Made by a program: the position numbers and the translations under genes. The notes beneath the pieces are model-generated. The model had not been told where the DNA came from and searched no databases. It was given only the letters and a program-made list of their open reading frames with translations. This document shows positions 8,284 to 16,783 of a DNA stretch of 54,592 nucleotides, piece by piece. This DNA is from Clostridiales bacterium (GTDB taxonomy: Bacteria > Bacillota > Clostridia > Oscillospirales > Oscillospiraceae): positions 1-54,592 of the forward strand of contig JAQXJB010000005.1 in the NCBI GenBank assembly GCA_029008095.1. Direction: 5' to 3'. Numbering within the stretch: position 1 is the stretch's first letter; every line of letters begins with the position of its first letter.

Positions 8284-9522
8284 ATGGATTACAATACCAT
8301 TATGGATTTAGCTGCGGATTTGGGCTATGAGCTTTCCATGAGCGGTGCGGAAACCTTTCGGGTGGAGGATAGCATGTCCCGGGTGCTGGCCAGCTATGGC
8401 ATCGTATCGGAGGTTTTTGCCATTCCGAATTATTTGATCGTCAGCATCCTCACGGAAACGGGCAAGCCCATTACCAGGATGCGGCGAATTGGCTACCACG
8501 GGAATAATCTGGATGCCGTAGAAAAGCTGAATGCCTTGAGTAGAACCATCTGCGCCCAGCATCCGGAGCCGGTAGAGGCCATGAATATGCTGGACACTGT
8601 CCGGCATTCCATCCCCTGCTATAGACTTCCCATATATTTGTTCGGAAATTTCCTGGGGGCGGCGGGATTTGCCATGCTCTTTGGCTGTGGATTAAAGGAT
8701 ATGTTGCTGTCCGGTGTCTGTGGCTTACTGGGGGGCCTGATCAATCGGTTTATGGACCGGATGAAGGTGAACCCTTTCTTTGAAACAATCCTCTCCGCTT
8801 TCGTGATGGCACTTACCGCCTATGGACTGAATGTCAACGGATTGGTGGGGAACGTGGACGGTGTGGTGATTGGCTCGCTGATGATTCTGGTGCCCGGCCT
8901 CCTTTTTACCAACGCCATGCGGGACATAATCTATGGAGATACCAACTCCGGTATTACTCGAATCGTCCAGGTGCTTTTGATTGCCATGGGAATGGCGCTT
9001 GGCACAGCGGTGGCCTGGAACGCGGTGGCCTTATTGTGGCTGCGGCCGGTGAACGCAGGGGCAATTGACCATCCCCTTTTGATTACCTGCCTGGGTTCCC
9101 TGGCTGGCTGCATCGGCTTTTCCATCCTGTTCAATATTCATGGTCCCGGCGGTGCGCTTTGCGCGTTAGGCGGTGTACTGACCTGGGTCGTGTTCGATCG
9201 GGTGTTTCGGTACAGTGGAAATGAAATGCTGGCCTATTTTCTGGGTTCCTTTTTCGCTTCCGTTTACGCCGAGGTTATGGCACGAGTCCGAAAATATCCG
9301 GCGATCTCTTACCTTGTGGTCTCTCTATTCCCCTTGATCCCCGGCGCAGGAATCTACTACACCATGAATTACGCGGTGCACGGCGAAATGGAACGTTTTG
9401 CAGCGCAGGGGATGCACACGGCTGCCATCGCCGGCGTGATAGCAGTGGGTGTGATGCTGGTGACGACCATAGTGCGCCTCTGCTATACCTGGAAAGAAAT
9501 GCATTCTGGGAATAAAAGGTAA
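8284..9522 (+). CDS. Threonine/serine exporter family membrane protein (ThrE type)
   Basis: The 412-residue product joins both halves of the ThrE family in one chain. The N-terminal soluble/DUF1212-like part includes the conserved SGAETFRVEDSM (about residues 19-30), and a second block of about five membrane segments begins near residue 260. Such proteins export threonine and serine in Corynebacterium; the substrate here is inferred from family. In many Clostridia the two halves are separate genes, so the fused form is notable. It stands alone between terminators, and its codon choice and spacing differ from the neighbouring lexA cluster and molybdoenzyme locus, suggesting independent acquisition. 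Confidence 0.85.
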   Translation: MDYNTIMDLAADLGYELSMSGAETFRVEDSMSRVLASYGIVSEVFAIPNYLIVSILTETGKPITRMRRIGYHGNNLDAVEKLNALSRTICAQHPEPVEAMNMLDTVRHSIPCYRLPIYLFGNFLGAAGFAMLFGCGLKDMLLSGVCGLLGGLINRFMDRMKVNPFFETILSAFVMALTAYGLNVNGLVGNVDGVVIGSLMILVPGLLFTNAMRDIIYGDTNSGITRIVQVLLIAMGMALGTAVAWNAVALLWLRPVNAGAIDHPLLITCLGSLAGCIGFSILFNIHGPGGALCALGGVLTWVVFDRVFRYSGNEMLAYFLGSFFASVYAEVMARVRKYPAISYLVVSLFPLIPGAGIYYTMNYAVHGEMERFAAQGMHTAAIAGVIAVGVMLVTTIVRLCYTWKEMHSGNKR

Positions 9523-9577
9523 AAACAAGTCTCTGTTGCGTTGGACTTGAGAACAGGGGTTCTTTGACAAACCGAAT

Positions 9578-9617
9578 CCCGGAGATCAACACGGATCTCC
9601 GGGACTTTGTTTTCTTT
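9578..9617 (+). terminator. Terminator of the thrE-type gene
   Basis: CCCGGAGATC (9578-9587) pairs with GATCTCCGGG (9594-9603), followed by ACTTTGTTTTCTTTG. It sits 55 bp after the stop codon. The stretch 9523-9890 otherwise holds only this and the next hairpin. Confidence 0.75.
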
Positions 9618-9832
9618 GAGTAACTCAAGGTTTTGCTTGAATAATCGATTCCATTTCCTTACGAGTGGTTTGCATGGGTGTTTTTATACGCCCTTTTTCC
9701 TCTGCCCTGGACCGGTACTCACTTTCACACTACACCCTTCTGCGAGTTTTTTCTTTACCATAACACAGCAGTCAGGTGACATGAACTGACACTACGCGTC
9801 CCACATGAAATTTTTATTGTCCGAATATACAA

Positions 9833-9866
9833 GCGCTTCCCCCGCACTTCGGTGCGGGGGAAGCGC
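9833..9866 (-). terminator. 15-bp TTCG-loop hairpin after mobB
   Basis: GCGCTTCCCCCGCAC (9833-9847) and its exact complement (9852-9866) close on a TTCG tetraloop, an unusually stable hairpin. It lies 25 bp downstream of mobB on the minus strand. The following minus-strand bases are A/T-rich without a clean U-tract, so it may act as a terminator or as a 3'-end stabiliser. Confidence 0.6.
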
Positions 9867-9890
9867 GCTATAAATTATAATATAGTATCC

Positions 9891-10373
9891 TTATAATATA
9901 ACATCCTTCGCTATCAGCTCCGCGAGCCCGGCGGCGTCCTCAAGGCCGAACACCGGCGCGGCACAGTCGACGGCGGCGTCTGTGACCACCGCAAAGCAGT
10001 CGTCCGGTTCGGCGGCCATAGGCTTACCCGCGCCCTCCCGGTAAAGCATTATCTTCCGCCACCCGTCATGCTTGCCTCCCTCGATGATCTTCACGTCCAC
10101 ATTCTCTATCCGCTCCACCAGTGCGGCGAAGTCCACGGGGCGGTTTTCCATAACGGCAGCGTGGGTTTTGGAAACGATGGCGGTAACGTCCGCTCCGGCG
10201 CGGCTGATGCGCCAGCTATCCTTGCCTTCCTTGTCTATCTCAAAATCGTGACCGTCGTGCTTTATCACGGCTACGCGCAGTCCCCGCTTTTTCAGCTCCG
10301 GTATCAGCTTTTCCAGAAAGGTGGTCTTGCCGGAATTGGAATAGGCCACCAGAGAATATGTCGCAATATTCAT
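9891..10373 (-). CDS. mobB: Molybdopterin-guanine dinucleotide biosynthesis protein B
   Basis: The 160-residue P-loop GTPase has its Walker A motif at residues 10-18 (AYSNSGKTT) and the conserved VIKHDGHDFEIDKEGKDSWR block that follows in MobB. MobB helps MobA attach GMP to molybdopterin, giving the bis-MGD cofactor of DMSO-reductase-family enzymes. The gene follows the LysR gene by 9 bp on the same strand and lies 2 kb from a bis-MGD enzyme encoded divergently, which fits a dedicated cofactor role. mobA and the other moa/moe genes are not in the window. Confidence 0.9.
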   Translation of the reverse strand: MNIATYSLVAYSNSGKTTFLEKLIPELKKRGLRVAVIKHDGHDFEIDKEGKDSWRISRAGADVTAIVSKTHAAVMENRPVDFAALVERIENVDVKIIEGGKHDGWRKIMLYREGAGKPMAAEPDDCFAVVTDAAVDCAAPVFGLEDAAGLAELIAKDVIL

Positions 10374-10382
10374 GCTTTCACC

Positions 10383-11267
10383 TCAATAAGATTTTTCCAG
10401 CATCTCGGCAAATTCCTTCACTGCCGGGTTCTCCTGATCCTCATGCCAGAAGCATTGCAGTTCCTCCGTCTTGCCGACGGGATAGGCTATCAGCTCGCTG
10501 TGCAGGCTCATGCGGCTGAGCATTGTGGATACCAGCACGCCCTGCCCTAGAGCCGTTGCCATATAGGCGGACTCCAGATTGGGCGAGATGATTATCTCCG
10601 AGGGCATGAAGCCCAGCTCTCCGCACTGGCGGCGCGCCCGGCCCCGGCTCTCGGAAAGGGTCTCCCGGCTGGCCGCGGCCTTGATGAAGGGCTCTGTTCG
10701 GAAATCCGCCACCGTCGCCCCCTCCACCGCCTTGGGATTATCCGGCGACACCAGCAGCACCAGCGGCGTTTCAACAGCCTTCAGCTTCTTTATGCCAACT
10801 CCCTTGGGCGCAAACTCGGCGTAGGTGATGATAAGGTCAAGCTTGCGCTGGAAGAAAAGCTCGTTCAGCTCCTGCTGGGGGTATTTTTCTATGGTAACCT
10901 TCATATCGGCGTTCTTGGCCTTCACGGTTTTCAGCGCCCCGGTAACGCCGGCGGATATCTCCAGCCATTCCAGATAACCCACTCTCAGCGAAGTGAACTG
11001 CTCGCTGTAATAGCGGCGGGTATTTTCCGTGGTGTCGAGGAAGTCATTATGGAAGCGGTGGAAAAGCTCATAGTAATTCTCCCCCGCCTTTGTCATCATA
11101 ACGTAATGGTGGGTGCGGATAAAGAGCTTGAAGCCCAGGTCCTCCTCAAGCTTGGCGATATATTTGCTCACCGCCTGCTGGGTCATGAAGAGCCGCTTCG
11201 CCGTTTCCGTGAAGCTCAGGGTCTCGCAAAGGGTAAGAAAACAGCGTATGGCCGCCTCGTTTATCAT
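10383..11267 (-). CDS. LysR-family transcriptional regulator
   Basis: The 294-residue product has an N-terminal winged HTH (residues 1-60; SFTETAKRLFMTQQAVSKYIAKLEEDLG) and a C-terminal periplasmic-binding-protein-like effector domain from about residue 90. AGGAGGTGG precedes the ATG. It is divergent from the gene at 11506 and the transhydroxylase operon, the classic arrangement in which a LysR protein controls the neighbouring pathway; a phenolic substrate or intermediate would be a reasonable effector, which is inference. mobB follows in the same operon. Confidence 0.9.
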   Translation of the reverse strand: MINEAAIRCFLTLCETLSFTETAKRLFMTQQAVSKYIAKLEEDLGFKLFIRTHHYVMMTKAGENYYELFHRFHNDFLDTTENTRRYYSEQFTSLRVGYLEWLEISAGVTGALKTVKAKNADMKVTIEKYPQQELNELFFQRKLDLIITYAEFAPKGVGIKKLKAVETPLVLLVSPDNPKAVEGATVADFRTEPFIKAAASRETLSESRGRARRQCGELGFMPSEIIISPNLESAYMATALGQGVLVSTMLSRMSLHSELIAYPVGKTEELQCFWHEDQENPAVKEFAEMLEKSY

Positions 11268-11319
11268 GCTTTTCCACCTCCTGTCACGCCGCTTTGGGGC
11301 AAGACCTTATATTGTATTT

Positions 11320-11348
11320 ATTTTATCACAAAACTACCATTTGTCCAA
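11320..11348 (-). promoter_or_regulatory. Promoter of lysR-mobB
   Basis: On the minus strand TTGGAC (11348-11343), a 17-base spacer and TAAAAT (11325-11320) lie about 50 bp before the LysR start. Confidence 0.55.
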
Positions 11349-11403
11349 GCCCCAAGCGCGGCGGAAATGTAAATTCTGATAGTCAAAAATCCGGAACATT
11401 TTA

Positions 11404-11456
11404 TTGACATCGTTCGGCATTTAATATATTATAATGTGAGTGTACTGTAACACAGT
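11404..11456 (+). promoter_or_regulatory. Promoter of the molybdoenzyme side with small palindrome
   Basis: TTGACA (11404-11409), a 17-base spacer and TATTAT (11427-11432) form a near-consensus promoter facing the gene at 11506. ACTGT-AAC-ACAGT (11444-11456) straddles the expected transcript start and could be an operator for the divergent LysR protein; that role is inferred from position. Confidence 0.6.
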
Positions 11457-11505
11457 GCGTCTTTAAGTGCGTCCATTTGAAGCGCGCAGAAAGGAGAGAC
11501 CTACC

Positions 11506-11973
11506 ATTTCCACGAAAAAAGACAAGCGCAAGAAAAAGAAGCCCGCCGCTCCCAAGGCATATAAGCCCGAGGAAGGCCACGAGAACGATGTGCGCATCGG
11601 TCCCCTTGAAAAGAAGGGCGAGAAGATGATGCGCTCCATCGAGGCCGGCAGGATGGTCGGTATTCTCTCCAAGAACGAGGTCATGTATACATTTATATAT
11701 AGAGACCAGTATCAGTGCTTCATTCACCCTCTTGGCGCTCCCGAGGGACGTCATAAGGCCTGGGACATGAACGAACAGAACCGCGCCATCATTAAAAATC
11801 TCGCAAACCTCGCCGACCAGCTCTTTGAGATAGAATTCGCCCCGGATATGGACTTCATGGGCGTTATGGTCGCCGCCGAGCAGGGCATTATCAACTTCCT
11901 TGATACCATCGGCCAGCTCCCCGTGGAGGATCATGACTTCATGGCGGGCGCCGACGATACACCCGGCTCGTAA
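11506..11973 (+). CDS. Conserved small protein with apparent ATT start codon
   Basis: I do not recognise the family. The frame is open from 11467, but the only good ribosome site, AAAGGAGAG (11490-11498), ends 7 bases before an ATT at 11506; no ATG, GTG or TTG stands at usable distance. The alternative GTG at 11467 has no ribosome site. From ATT the product is 155 residues, with a very basic start (STKKDKRKKKKPAAPK) and then a globular part (FIYRDQYQCFIHPLGAPEGRHKAWDMNEQN) ending in an acidic tail. It is expressed toward the transhydroxylase operon, divergent from the LysR gene. The sequence suggests a soluble cytoplasmic protein; function unknown. Confidence 0.7.
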   Translation: MSTKKDKRKKKKPAAPKAYKPEEGHENDVRIGPLEKKGEKMMRSIEAGRMVGILSKNEVMYTFIYRDQYQCFIHPLGAPEGRHKAWDMNEQNRAIIKNLANLADQLFEIEFAPDMDFMGVMVAAEQGIINFLDTIGQLPVEDHDFMAGADDTPGS

Positions 11974-12043
11974 CCCTTAATTAACCAAGTTTCCCCTAAT
12001 ATAGCTTTATATTTTGTTATAGACTCATAAAGAAGGAGGATGG

Positions 12044-12538
12044 ATGATGAATTTTACATTTCGTAATCCAGAAGGAACTCAGACGATGACTCCTGCCCAG
12101 CTCGCAGCCAAGGTCAAGGAGATCGTATCCGCCTGCCCCAGTGAGATCACCTGCGCATACCGCGTGTGGTACGAGGGTATCGAGGGATACGGCCGCCCCA
12201 CCCCTGAGCTCACCGCAGCTATCGAGGAGGCTATCGTAGCCGCCGGCGGATGGACCGCTGTCGGTAAGCGCCGCTTTGAAAAGTATGGCGCTGTAAACGC
12301 TTTCACCAACGACAATTACGCCTCCGCCGCCAAGGCGAAGGACGGCCAGCCCATGGTTCTCCACCAGTTCAAGGCCGGCAGCAAGTATAAGGGACCCGAC
12401 GGCAAGATCTGGTGGGTACCCGTTGTCGAGGTTTTCGACATGCGCTGCTTTGAGTGGGACGGCGAAAAGTACATTGGCGAAATGGTCGAGATTGACCCCA
12501 CATCCGACTACGCCAAGGCCATGGTCGAAGTAAAGTAA
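12044..12538 (+). CDS. Uncharacterised accessory protein of the transhydroxylase operon
   Basis: The 164-residue soluble protein has no motif I recognise. It begins with a conserved-looking helix (MTPAQLAAKVKEIVSACPSE), has an Ala/Glu-rich middle and a Trp/Tyr-rich C-terminal part (KIWWVPVVEVFDMRCFEWDGEKYIGEMVEIDP). GAAGGAGGATGG precedes ATG 12044; a second ATG follows at once. It is separated by only 15 bp from the molybdoenzyme large subunit and shares its strong codon bias, so co-production is likely. It could be a chaperone or a substrate-binding partner; neither is shown by the sequence. Confidence 0.75.
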   Translation: MMNFTFRNPEGTQTMTPAQLAAKVKEIVSACPSEITCAYRVWYEGIEGYGRPTPELTAAIEEAIVAAGGWTAVGKRRFEKYGAVNAFTNDNYASAAKAKDGQPMVLHQFKAGSKYKGPDGKIWWVPVVEVFDMRCFEWDGEKYIGEMVEIDPTSDYAKAMVEVK

Positions 12539-12553
12539 GGAGGCGGAAGCAAA

Positions 12554-15238
12554 ATGGCTAAAGAAAGAATTACTCACAGCATATGCGTCGGCGGCCCTCT
12601 TACCATTCACACCGTGGATGGCGTTATCCGCCGCGTAAGACCCATTGTTTTTGACGACACCGATCCCGCGGGTTGGGTCATCAAGGCAAGAGGCAAGGAA
12701 TACACCCCCCAGAGAAAGACCACTCTCTCCCTCCTCGGCTTCACCGAGAAGGACAGAACCTATTCCTACGACCGCATCAAGTACCCCATGATCCGTGAGG
12801 ACTTCGTAGAGACTCCCGACGGTCAGAACAGAAACACCGAAAACCGCGGTAAGTCCGGCTATCGCCGCGCTTCCTGGGACGAGGCTCTCGGCCTTGTCGC
12901 CCGCGAGATAAAGCGTATTCAGGGCACCTACGGCAAGGAAGCCGTCACCGCTATCACCTCTTCTCACCATAGCTGGGGTCTCTGCGGCTACAAGATTTCC
13001 CTCTTCAACCGCTTCTTCAGCATGCTGGGCTATACCCGCATCGCCGATAACCCGGACTCCTGGGAAGGCTTCCACTGGGGCACTCCCCACACCTACGGCT
13101 ACTACTGGCGTCTCGGCGGTCCCGAGCCCTTCGATATGCTCAACGACGCCATGAAGAACACCGAGACCATGATCATGTGGTCTCACGACCCCGACTCCAC
13201 CCGCGGCGGCTACTCCGCTCAGGAATCTGCTCTCTGGCGCTGGTGGATGAAGGACATGGGCATCCAGTTCATCTACATCGACCCCTTCAACAACTACTCC
13301 TCCGTAAAGCAGGCTGATAAGTGGATCGGACCCCGCATGGGTACCGACGCCGCTATCTGCGAAGCCATCGCTTACGTTTGGATCACCGAGGGTACCTACG
13401 ATAAGGAATACATAGCAAAGCACGGCCACCGCTTCGACGAGTGGGCTGACCACATTCTTGGCAAGGGCGTTGACGCCACTCCCAAGACTCCCGCCTGGGC
13501 TGAGTCCATCTCCGGCGTAAAGGCAGCCGACATCAAGGCTATCGCCCGCCGCTGGGCTTCCACCAAGACTATGGCCGGTTCCGGTATGCGCGGCGGCTTC
13601 GGCGGCGTCTGCCGTACCACCGGCGGTACCGACTTTGCCCGTCTTATCGTCAGCCTGCTGGCCATGCAGGGCATGGGCAAGCCCGGCCAGAACATGTGGA
13701 CCGGCACCTGCGGCGCTCCCATGAACTACAACTTCTGGTTCGGCGGATATTCCGATCCCCTCTCCTCCATTGCCAAGGCTCCTATCGCTGATCATCCCGC
13801 TGTCAACTGCGTACAGCAGACCCTTTACCGTACCAATCTCCCCGATGCCGTTCTGGACGGCCACTATGAGTGGCTCGGCGAGGGTTTCTGCGGCGGCGGT
13901 CTTGACTTTGAGTTCACCCGCCACGTATATCCCATGCCCGGCTGCAGCGAAGTAAAGATGTTCTGGCGTTACGGCGGCTCCTTCATGGGCACCATGCTTG
14001 ACACCAACAAGTGGGTCAAGATGTATAAGAGCCCCAAGCTTGAGTTCGTTGTCAACCAGGATATCCACCTCAACCCCGAGGGACGTATGGCTGACGTTAT
14101 CCTGCCCGCCTGCACCAACCTCGAGCGTGTCGACATCGGCGAAGTCGGTAACTCCGGTAACGGCGGTTACTGCTCTCACTCCCAGACCGGCAACAGCTGG
14201 CAGGTAGTCGTATACCAGGACAAGGCCATCGAGCCTCTGTGGGATTCCCGCAGCGACTTCTGGATCTTCGCTCAGGTCGCCGCCCGCCTCGGCTGGGGCG
14301 AGGAGTTCACCGAGGGCAGAGACGAGGAAGCCTGGGTAAAGCGCTTCTATCAGTTCTCCGACCTGCCCAAGCACATTAGCTGGGAAGACTTCAAGAAGAA
14401 GGGTTACTATGTAGCTCCCGTTTCCTACAAGGAAGAGAACAAGGATCCCAAGACCGGCCTCTACGAGAAGTGGGATGAGCATCCCGGCTTCCAGTGGTTC
14501 GCCGAGGAGCGTCCCTGCGATACTCCCAACCACAAGATCTTCCAGGAGGAAGGCAAGCTCGGTACTCTCACCGGTAAGTTCGAGTTCGTCTCCGAGTCCC
14601 TGCTCTATTGGGAGCCCGACGACGAGATCCGTACCCCCATCGCCCAGTACAAGGATTCCTGGGAGGGCCACAAGTCCATGTCTGCCGACAAGTTCCCCTA
14701 CCAGATGATTTCTCCCCATCCCCGTTTTGACTATCACACCCACTATCAGCAGCACGCGACCTGGCTTTGGGAAATTCCCCAGAACCGCCGCATCGTGAAC
14801 GGCAACCCCTACCTCGTTGCCCGTATCAACCCCGTAACTGCTGAGAAGAAGGGCATCAAGGAAGGCGACATCGTGGCTCTGTTCAACGGCCGCGGTACCG
14901 TTCTCTGCTCCGCTCACATCACCCGCCGTGTATATCCCGAGACCATCCATGCCTACACCTCCTCCGGTATCTACAATCCCGTAGAGTACGGCAAGTACGG
15001 CAGCGTGGACAAGGGCGGCTGCGTCAACGTTCTCACCCCGGGCCGTCTTATGGGCGACTACGTCCCCGCTATGGTTCCCAACTCCTGCAACATCGACATT
15101 GAGAAGGCCGAGGCTGATCCCAATCCCGGCCAGGGCTTTGAGTTCATCCTCAACGCCGTTGATGCGCAGAATGAATTCCGCTGTGAAAAGACCTCTGCCG
15201 AGGCAGATCGTATTTTCGGCGAGAAGGAGGCAAAGTAA
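12554..15238 (+). CDS. Pyrogallol-phloroglucinol transhydroxylase-like molybdoenzyme, large subunit
   Basis: The 894-residue protein belongs to the DMSO-reductase family (bis-MGD). It lacks the N-terminal Cys motif for an Fe-S cluster and any twin-arginine signal, so it is cytoplasmic. It closely fits the transhydroxylase alpha subunit of Pelobacter acidigallici (about 875 residues). There His144, Asp174, Ser175 and Trp176 form the active site with Ser as Mo ligand; here SSHHS (His138/139) and DSW (Asp168-Ser169-Trp170) keep the same 31-residue spacing. That enzyme moves a hydroxyl between trihydroxybenzenes without net redox change. AAGGAGGCGG precedes the ATG. The Fe-S partner follows with no gap. 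The exact phenolic substrate is not proved; a dehydroxylase or related role is possible. Confidence 0.85.
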   Translation: MAKERITHSICVGGPLTIHTVDGVIRRVRPIVFDDTDPAGWVIKARGKEYTPQRKTTLSLLGFTEKDRTYSYDRIKYPMIREDFVETPDGQNRNTENRGKSGYRRASWDEALGLVAREIKRIQGTYGKEAVTAITSSHHSWGLCGYKISLFNRFFSMLGYTRIADNPDSWEGFHWGTPHTYGYYWRLGGPEPFDMLNDAMKNTETMIMWSHDPDSTRGGYSAQESALWRWWMKDMGIQFIYIDPFNNYSSVKQADKWIGPRMGTDAAICEAIAYVWITEGTYDKEYIAKHGHRFDEWADHILGKGVDATPKTPAWAESISGVKAADIKAIARRWASTKTMAGSGMRGGFGGVCRTTGGTDFARLIVSLLAMQGMGKPGQNMWTGTCGAPMNYNFWFGGYSDPLSSIAKAPIADHPAVNCVQQTLYRTNLPDAVLDGHYEWLGEGFCGGGLDFEFTRHVYPMPGCSEVKMFWRYGGSFMGTMLDTNKWVKMYKSPKLEFVVNQDIHLNPEGRMADVILPACTNLERVDIGEVGNSGNGGYCSHSQTGNSWQVVVYQDKAIEPLWDSRSDFWIFAQVAARLGWGEEFTEGRDEEAWVKRFYQFSDLPKHISWEDFKKKGYYVAPVSYKEENKDPKTGLYEKWDEHPGFQWFAEERPCDTPNHKIFQEEGKLGTLTGKFEFVSESLLYWEPDDEIRTPIAQYKDSWEGHKSMSADKFPYQMISPHPRFDYHTHYQQHATWLWEIPQNRRIVNGNPYLVARINPVTAEKKGIKEGDIVALFNGRGTVLCSAHITRRVYPETIHAYTSSGIYNPVEYGKYGSVDKGGCVNVLTPGRLMGDYVPAMVPNSCNIDIEKAEADPNPGQGFEFILNAVDAQNEFRCEKTSAEADRIFGEKEAK

Positions 15239-16078
15239 ATGAAATACGGTATAGCTATTGATTCTTCCCGCTGCATGGCCTGCTACGCCTGCTTTATGGC
15301 CTGCAAGGACGAGCACTGCGGCTGGGATACCACCGTTTCCAAGGCTCAGCCCCATATGGGTCAGTTTTGGATGAATATCATCGAGTGGGAGCGCGGCGAC
15401 AATGAGCGTCACATCAAGACCGCCACTGTCCCCACCCCCTGCTCTCACTGCGATAAGCCCGCATGTATGGCAGCCGCCAAGAACGGCGCTGTTTACAAGC
15501 GTCCCGACGGCATCGTCATCATCGATCCTGAGAAGGCCAAGGGCCAGAAGCAGATCGTTGACGCCTGCCCCGTAGGCGCGGTATATTGGAACGCCGAGCT
15601 GGAGATTCCCCAGAAGTGTACCATGTGCGCTCATCTGCTGGACGACCCCGACTATCCCGGCAAGGAGCCCCGCTGCGTTGAGGCTTGCCCCAACCAGGCT
15701 CTCATTTTCGGCGACCTGGACGATCCCAACAGCGAGGTTTCCAAGAAGATTGCTGCCGGCAAGGTCACCCAGCTTGAGGCTCTCGGCGACGCCGGTTCCA
15801 GCGTAGTCCACCTGAACATTCCCACCGTTTTCATTGCAGGTACCGTTTTCTATCCTGCTGAGGACGAGGAAGTTTACATCGGCGCTCAGGTCAAGGCCAC
15901 CTGCGAGTGCGGCACCGTATTCGAGACCGTTACCAACTGGGCCGGCGACTATGAGTTCGAGGATCTCCCCAAGAACAAGAAGTTCACTGTTGAGATCACC
16001 ACCAAGGACTACAAGACCGTCACCTTCGACGTTGTCACCGACGCCGACCACTACTTCGAGACCTACCTCGAGAAGTAA
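15239..16078 (+). CDS. Transhydroxylase-like small subunit, 3x[4Fe-4S] plus Cna-B-like domain
   Basis: The 279-residue protein has a ferredoxin-type part with Cys clusters at CMACYACFMAC, PCSHCDKPAC, ACP and KCTMCAH...RCVEACP. These suit three or so [4Fe-4S] clusters of the DMSO-reductase beta family. It then carries a C-terminal domain (about residues 190-279; VFIAGTVFYPAEDEEVYIGA ... GDYEFEDLPKNKKFTVEI) resembling a Cna-B/Ig-like beta barrel. That extra domain is a mark of the transhydroxylase beta subunit (274 residues in Pelobacter) and separates it from respiratory beta subunits. The ATG abuts the large-subunit stop; AGGAGG lies inside the end of that gene. A good terminator follows. Confidence 0.87.
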   Translation: MKYGIAIDSSRCMACYACFMACKDEHCGWDTTVSKAQPHMGQFWMNIIEWERGDNERHIKTATVPTPCSHCDKPACMAAAKNGAVYKRPDGIVIIDPEKAKGQKQIVDACPVGAVYWNAELEIPQKCTMCAHLLDDPDYPGKEPRCVEACPNQALIFGDLDDPNSEVSKKIAAGKVTQLEALGDAGSSVVHLNIPTVFIAGTVFYPAEDEEVYIGAQVKATCECGTVFETVTNWAGDYEFEDLPKNKKFTVEITTKDYKTVTFDVVTDADHYFETYLEK

Positions 16079-16099
16079 TTCACCCCGTCACAATTAAAG

Positions 16100-16132
16100 A
16101 TCCCGCCCGGCGAAAGTCGGGCGGGATTTTTG
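16100..16132 (+). terminator. Terminator of the transhydroxylase operon
   Basis: ATCCCGCCCG (16100-16109) pairs with CGGGCGGGAT (16118-16127), followed by a run of T. It ends the operon 20 bp after the small-subunit stop, so the next gene needs its own start of transcription. Confidence 0.9.
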
Positions 16133-16170
16133 CGGTAAAGCTATCACATCTTTTCGGAGGGAATAGAGAG

Positions 16171-16761
16171 ATGAACGTCACAAACCTTTCCGCCCGGGAG
16201 GCCCTGGCAAAGCTGAAGGAAGGCAATGACAGCTATATTCACGAGCATTACACCAAGGAAGTGCATATTCGGGACATCGTTGACCTGGACGACCACGGTC
16301 AGCATCCCTTCGCCACCGTTATCACCTGCTCCGACTCCCGCGTTCCGCCCGAGCTGATTTTCAACTGCGGCCTCGGTGAGATATTCACCATCCGCACCGC
16401 CGGAAACGTGGTTTCCGACTTTGAGATAGGCTCCGCGGAATACGCCGCCGAGCATCTTCAAACCAAGCTCATCGTCGTAATGGGTCATCTGCACTGCGGC
16501 GCGGTCGCAAGCGCCTGCGAGGAGCACGGCGCCGTGGGCGGCTACCTGGGCCACATAATGCATGAGATCGAGTCATCCGTGGAGGAGGCCAAGCGCTGCG
16601 CCCACTGCGGCGAGGAGGTCTCGGAGATGGCTGAGAATTACAACATTCAGCACACGGTGAACATTCTCAGGAACAACGAGGCCATCAAGAGCTGCCCCGA
16701 CGTTCTTGTCATCGGTGCCAAGTACAACACTCACACCGGCGTGGTCGAATTCTTCGAATAA
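16171..16761 (+). CDS. Beta-class carbonic anhydrase
   Basis: The 196-residue protein interconverts CO2 and bicarbonate. The zinc ligands Cys53, His106 and Cys109 and the Asp55-Arg57 dyad (CSDSR, GHLHCG) are present. An insertion with a second Cys pair (RCAHCGEE, about residues 147-154) is not part of the catalytic core and could bind another metal or be structural. CGGAGG precedes the start. It stands between the transhydroxylase terminator and a structured RNA candidate and may supply bicarbonate to carboxylations in the cell; no specific link to the neighbours is shown. Confidence 0.93.
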   Translation: MNVTNLSAREALAKLKEGNDSYIHEHYTKEVHIRDIVDLDDHGQHPFATVITCSDSRVPPELIFNCGLGEIFTIRTAGNVVSDFEIGSAEYAAEHLQTKLIVVMGHLHCGAVASACEEHGAVGGYLGHIMHEIESSVEEAKRCAHCGEEVSEMAENYNIQHTVNILRNNEAIKSCPDVLVIGAKYNTHTGVVEFFE

Positions 16762-16783
16762 TTTTATATTTTGTGATATTTGC

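Noticed and set aside
12017-16051. 1344-codon open frame on the minus strand
   Set aside because: It is antisense to the transhydroxylase genes, which have clear family motifs, and arises from their strong codon bias; its translation is a Leu/Gly/Val-rich run without domains.
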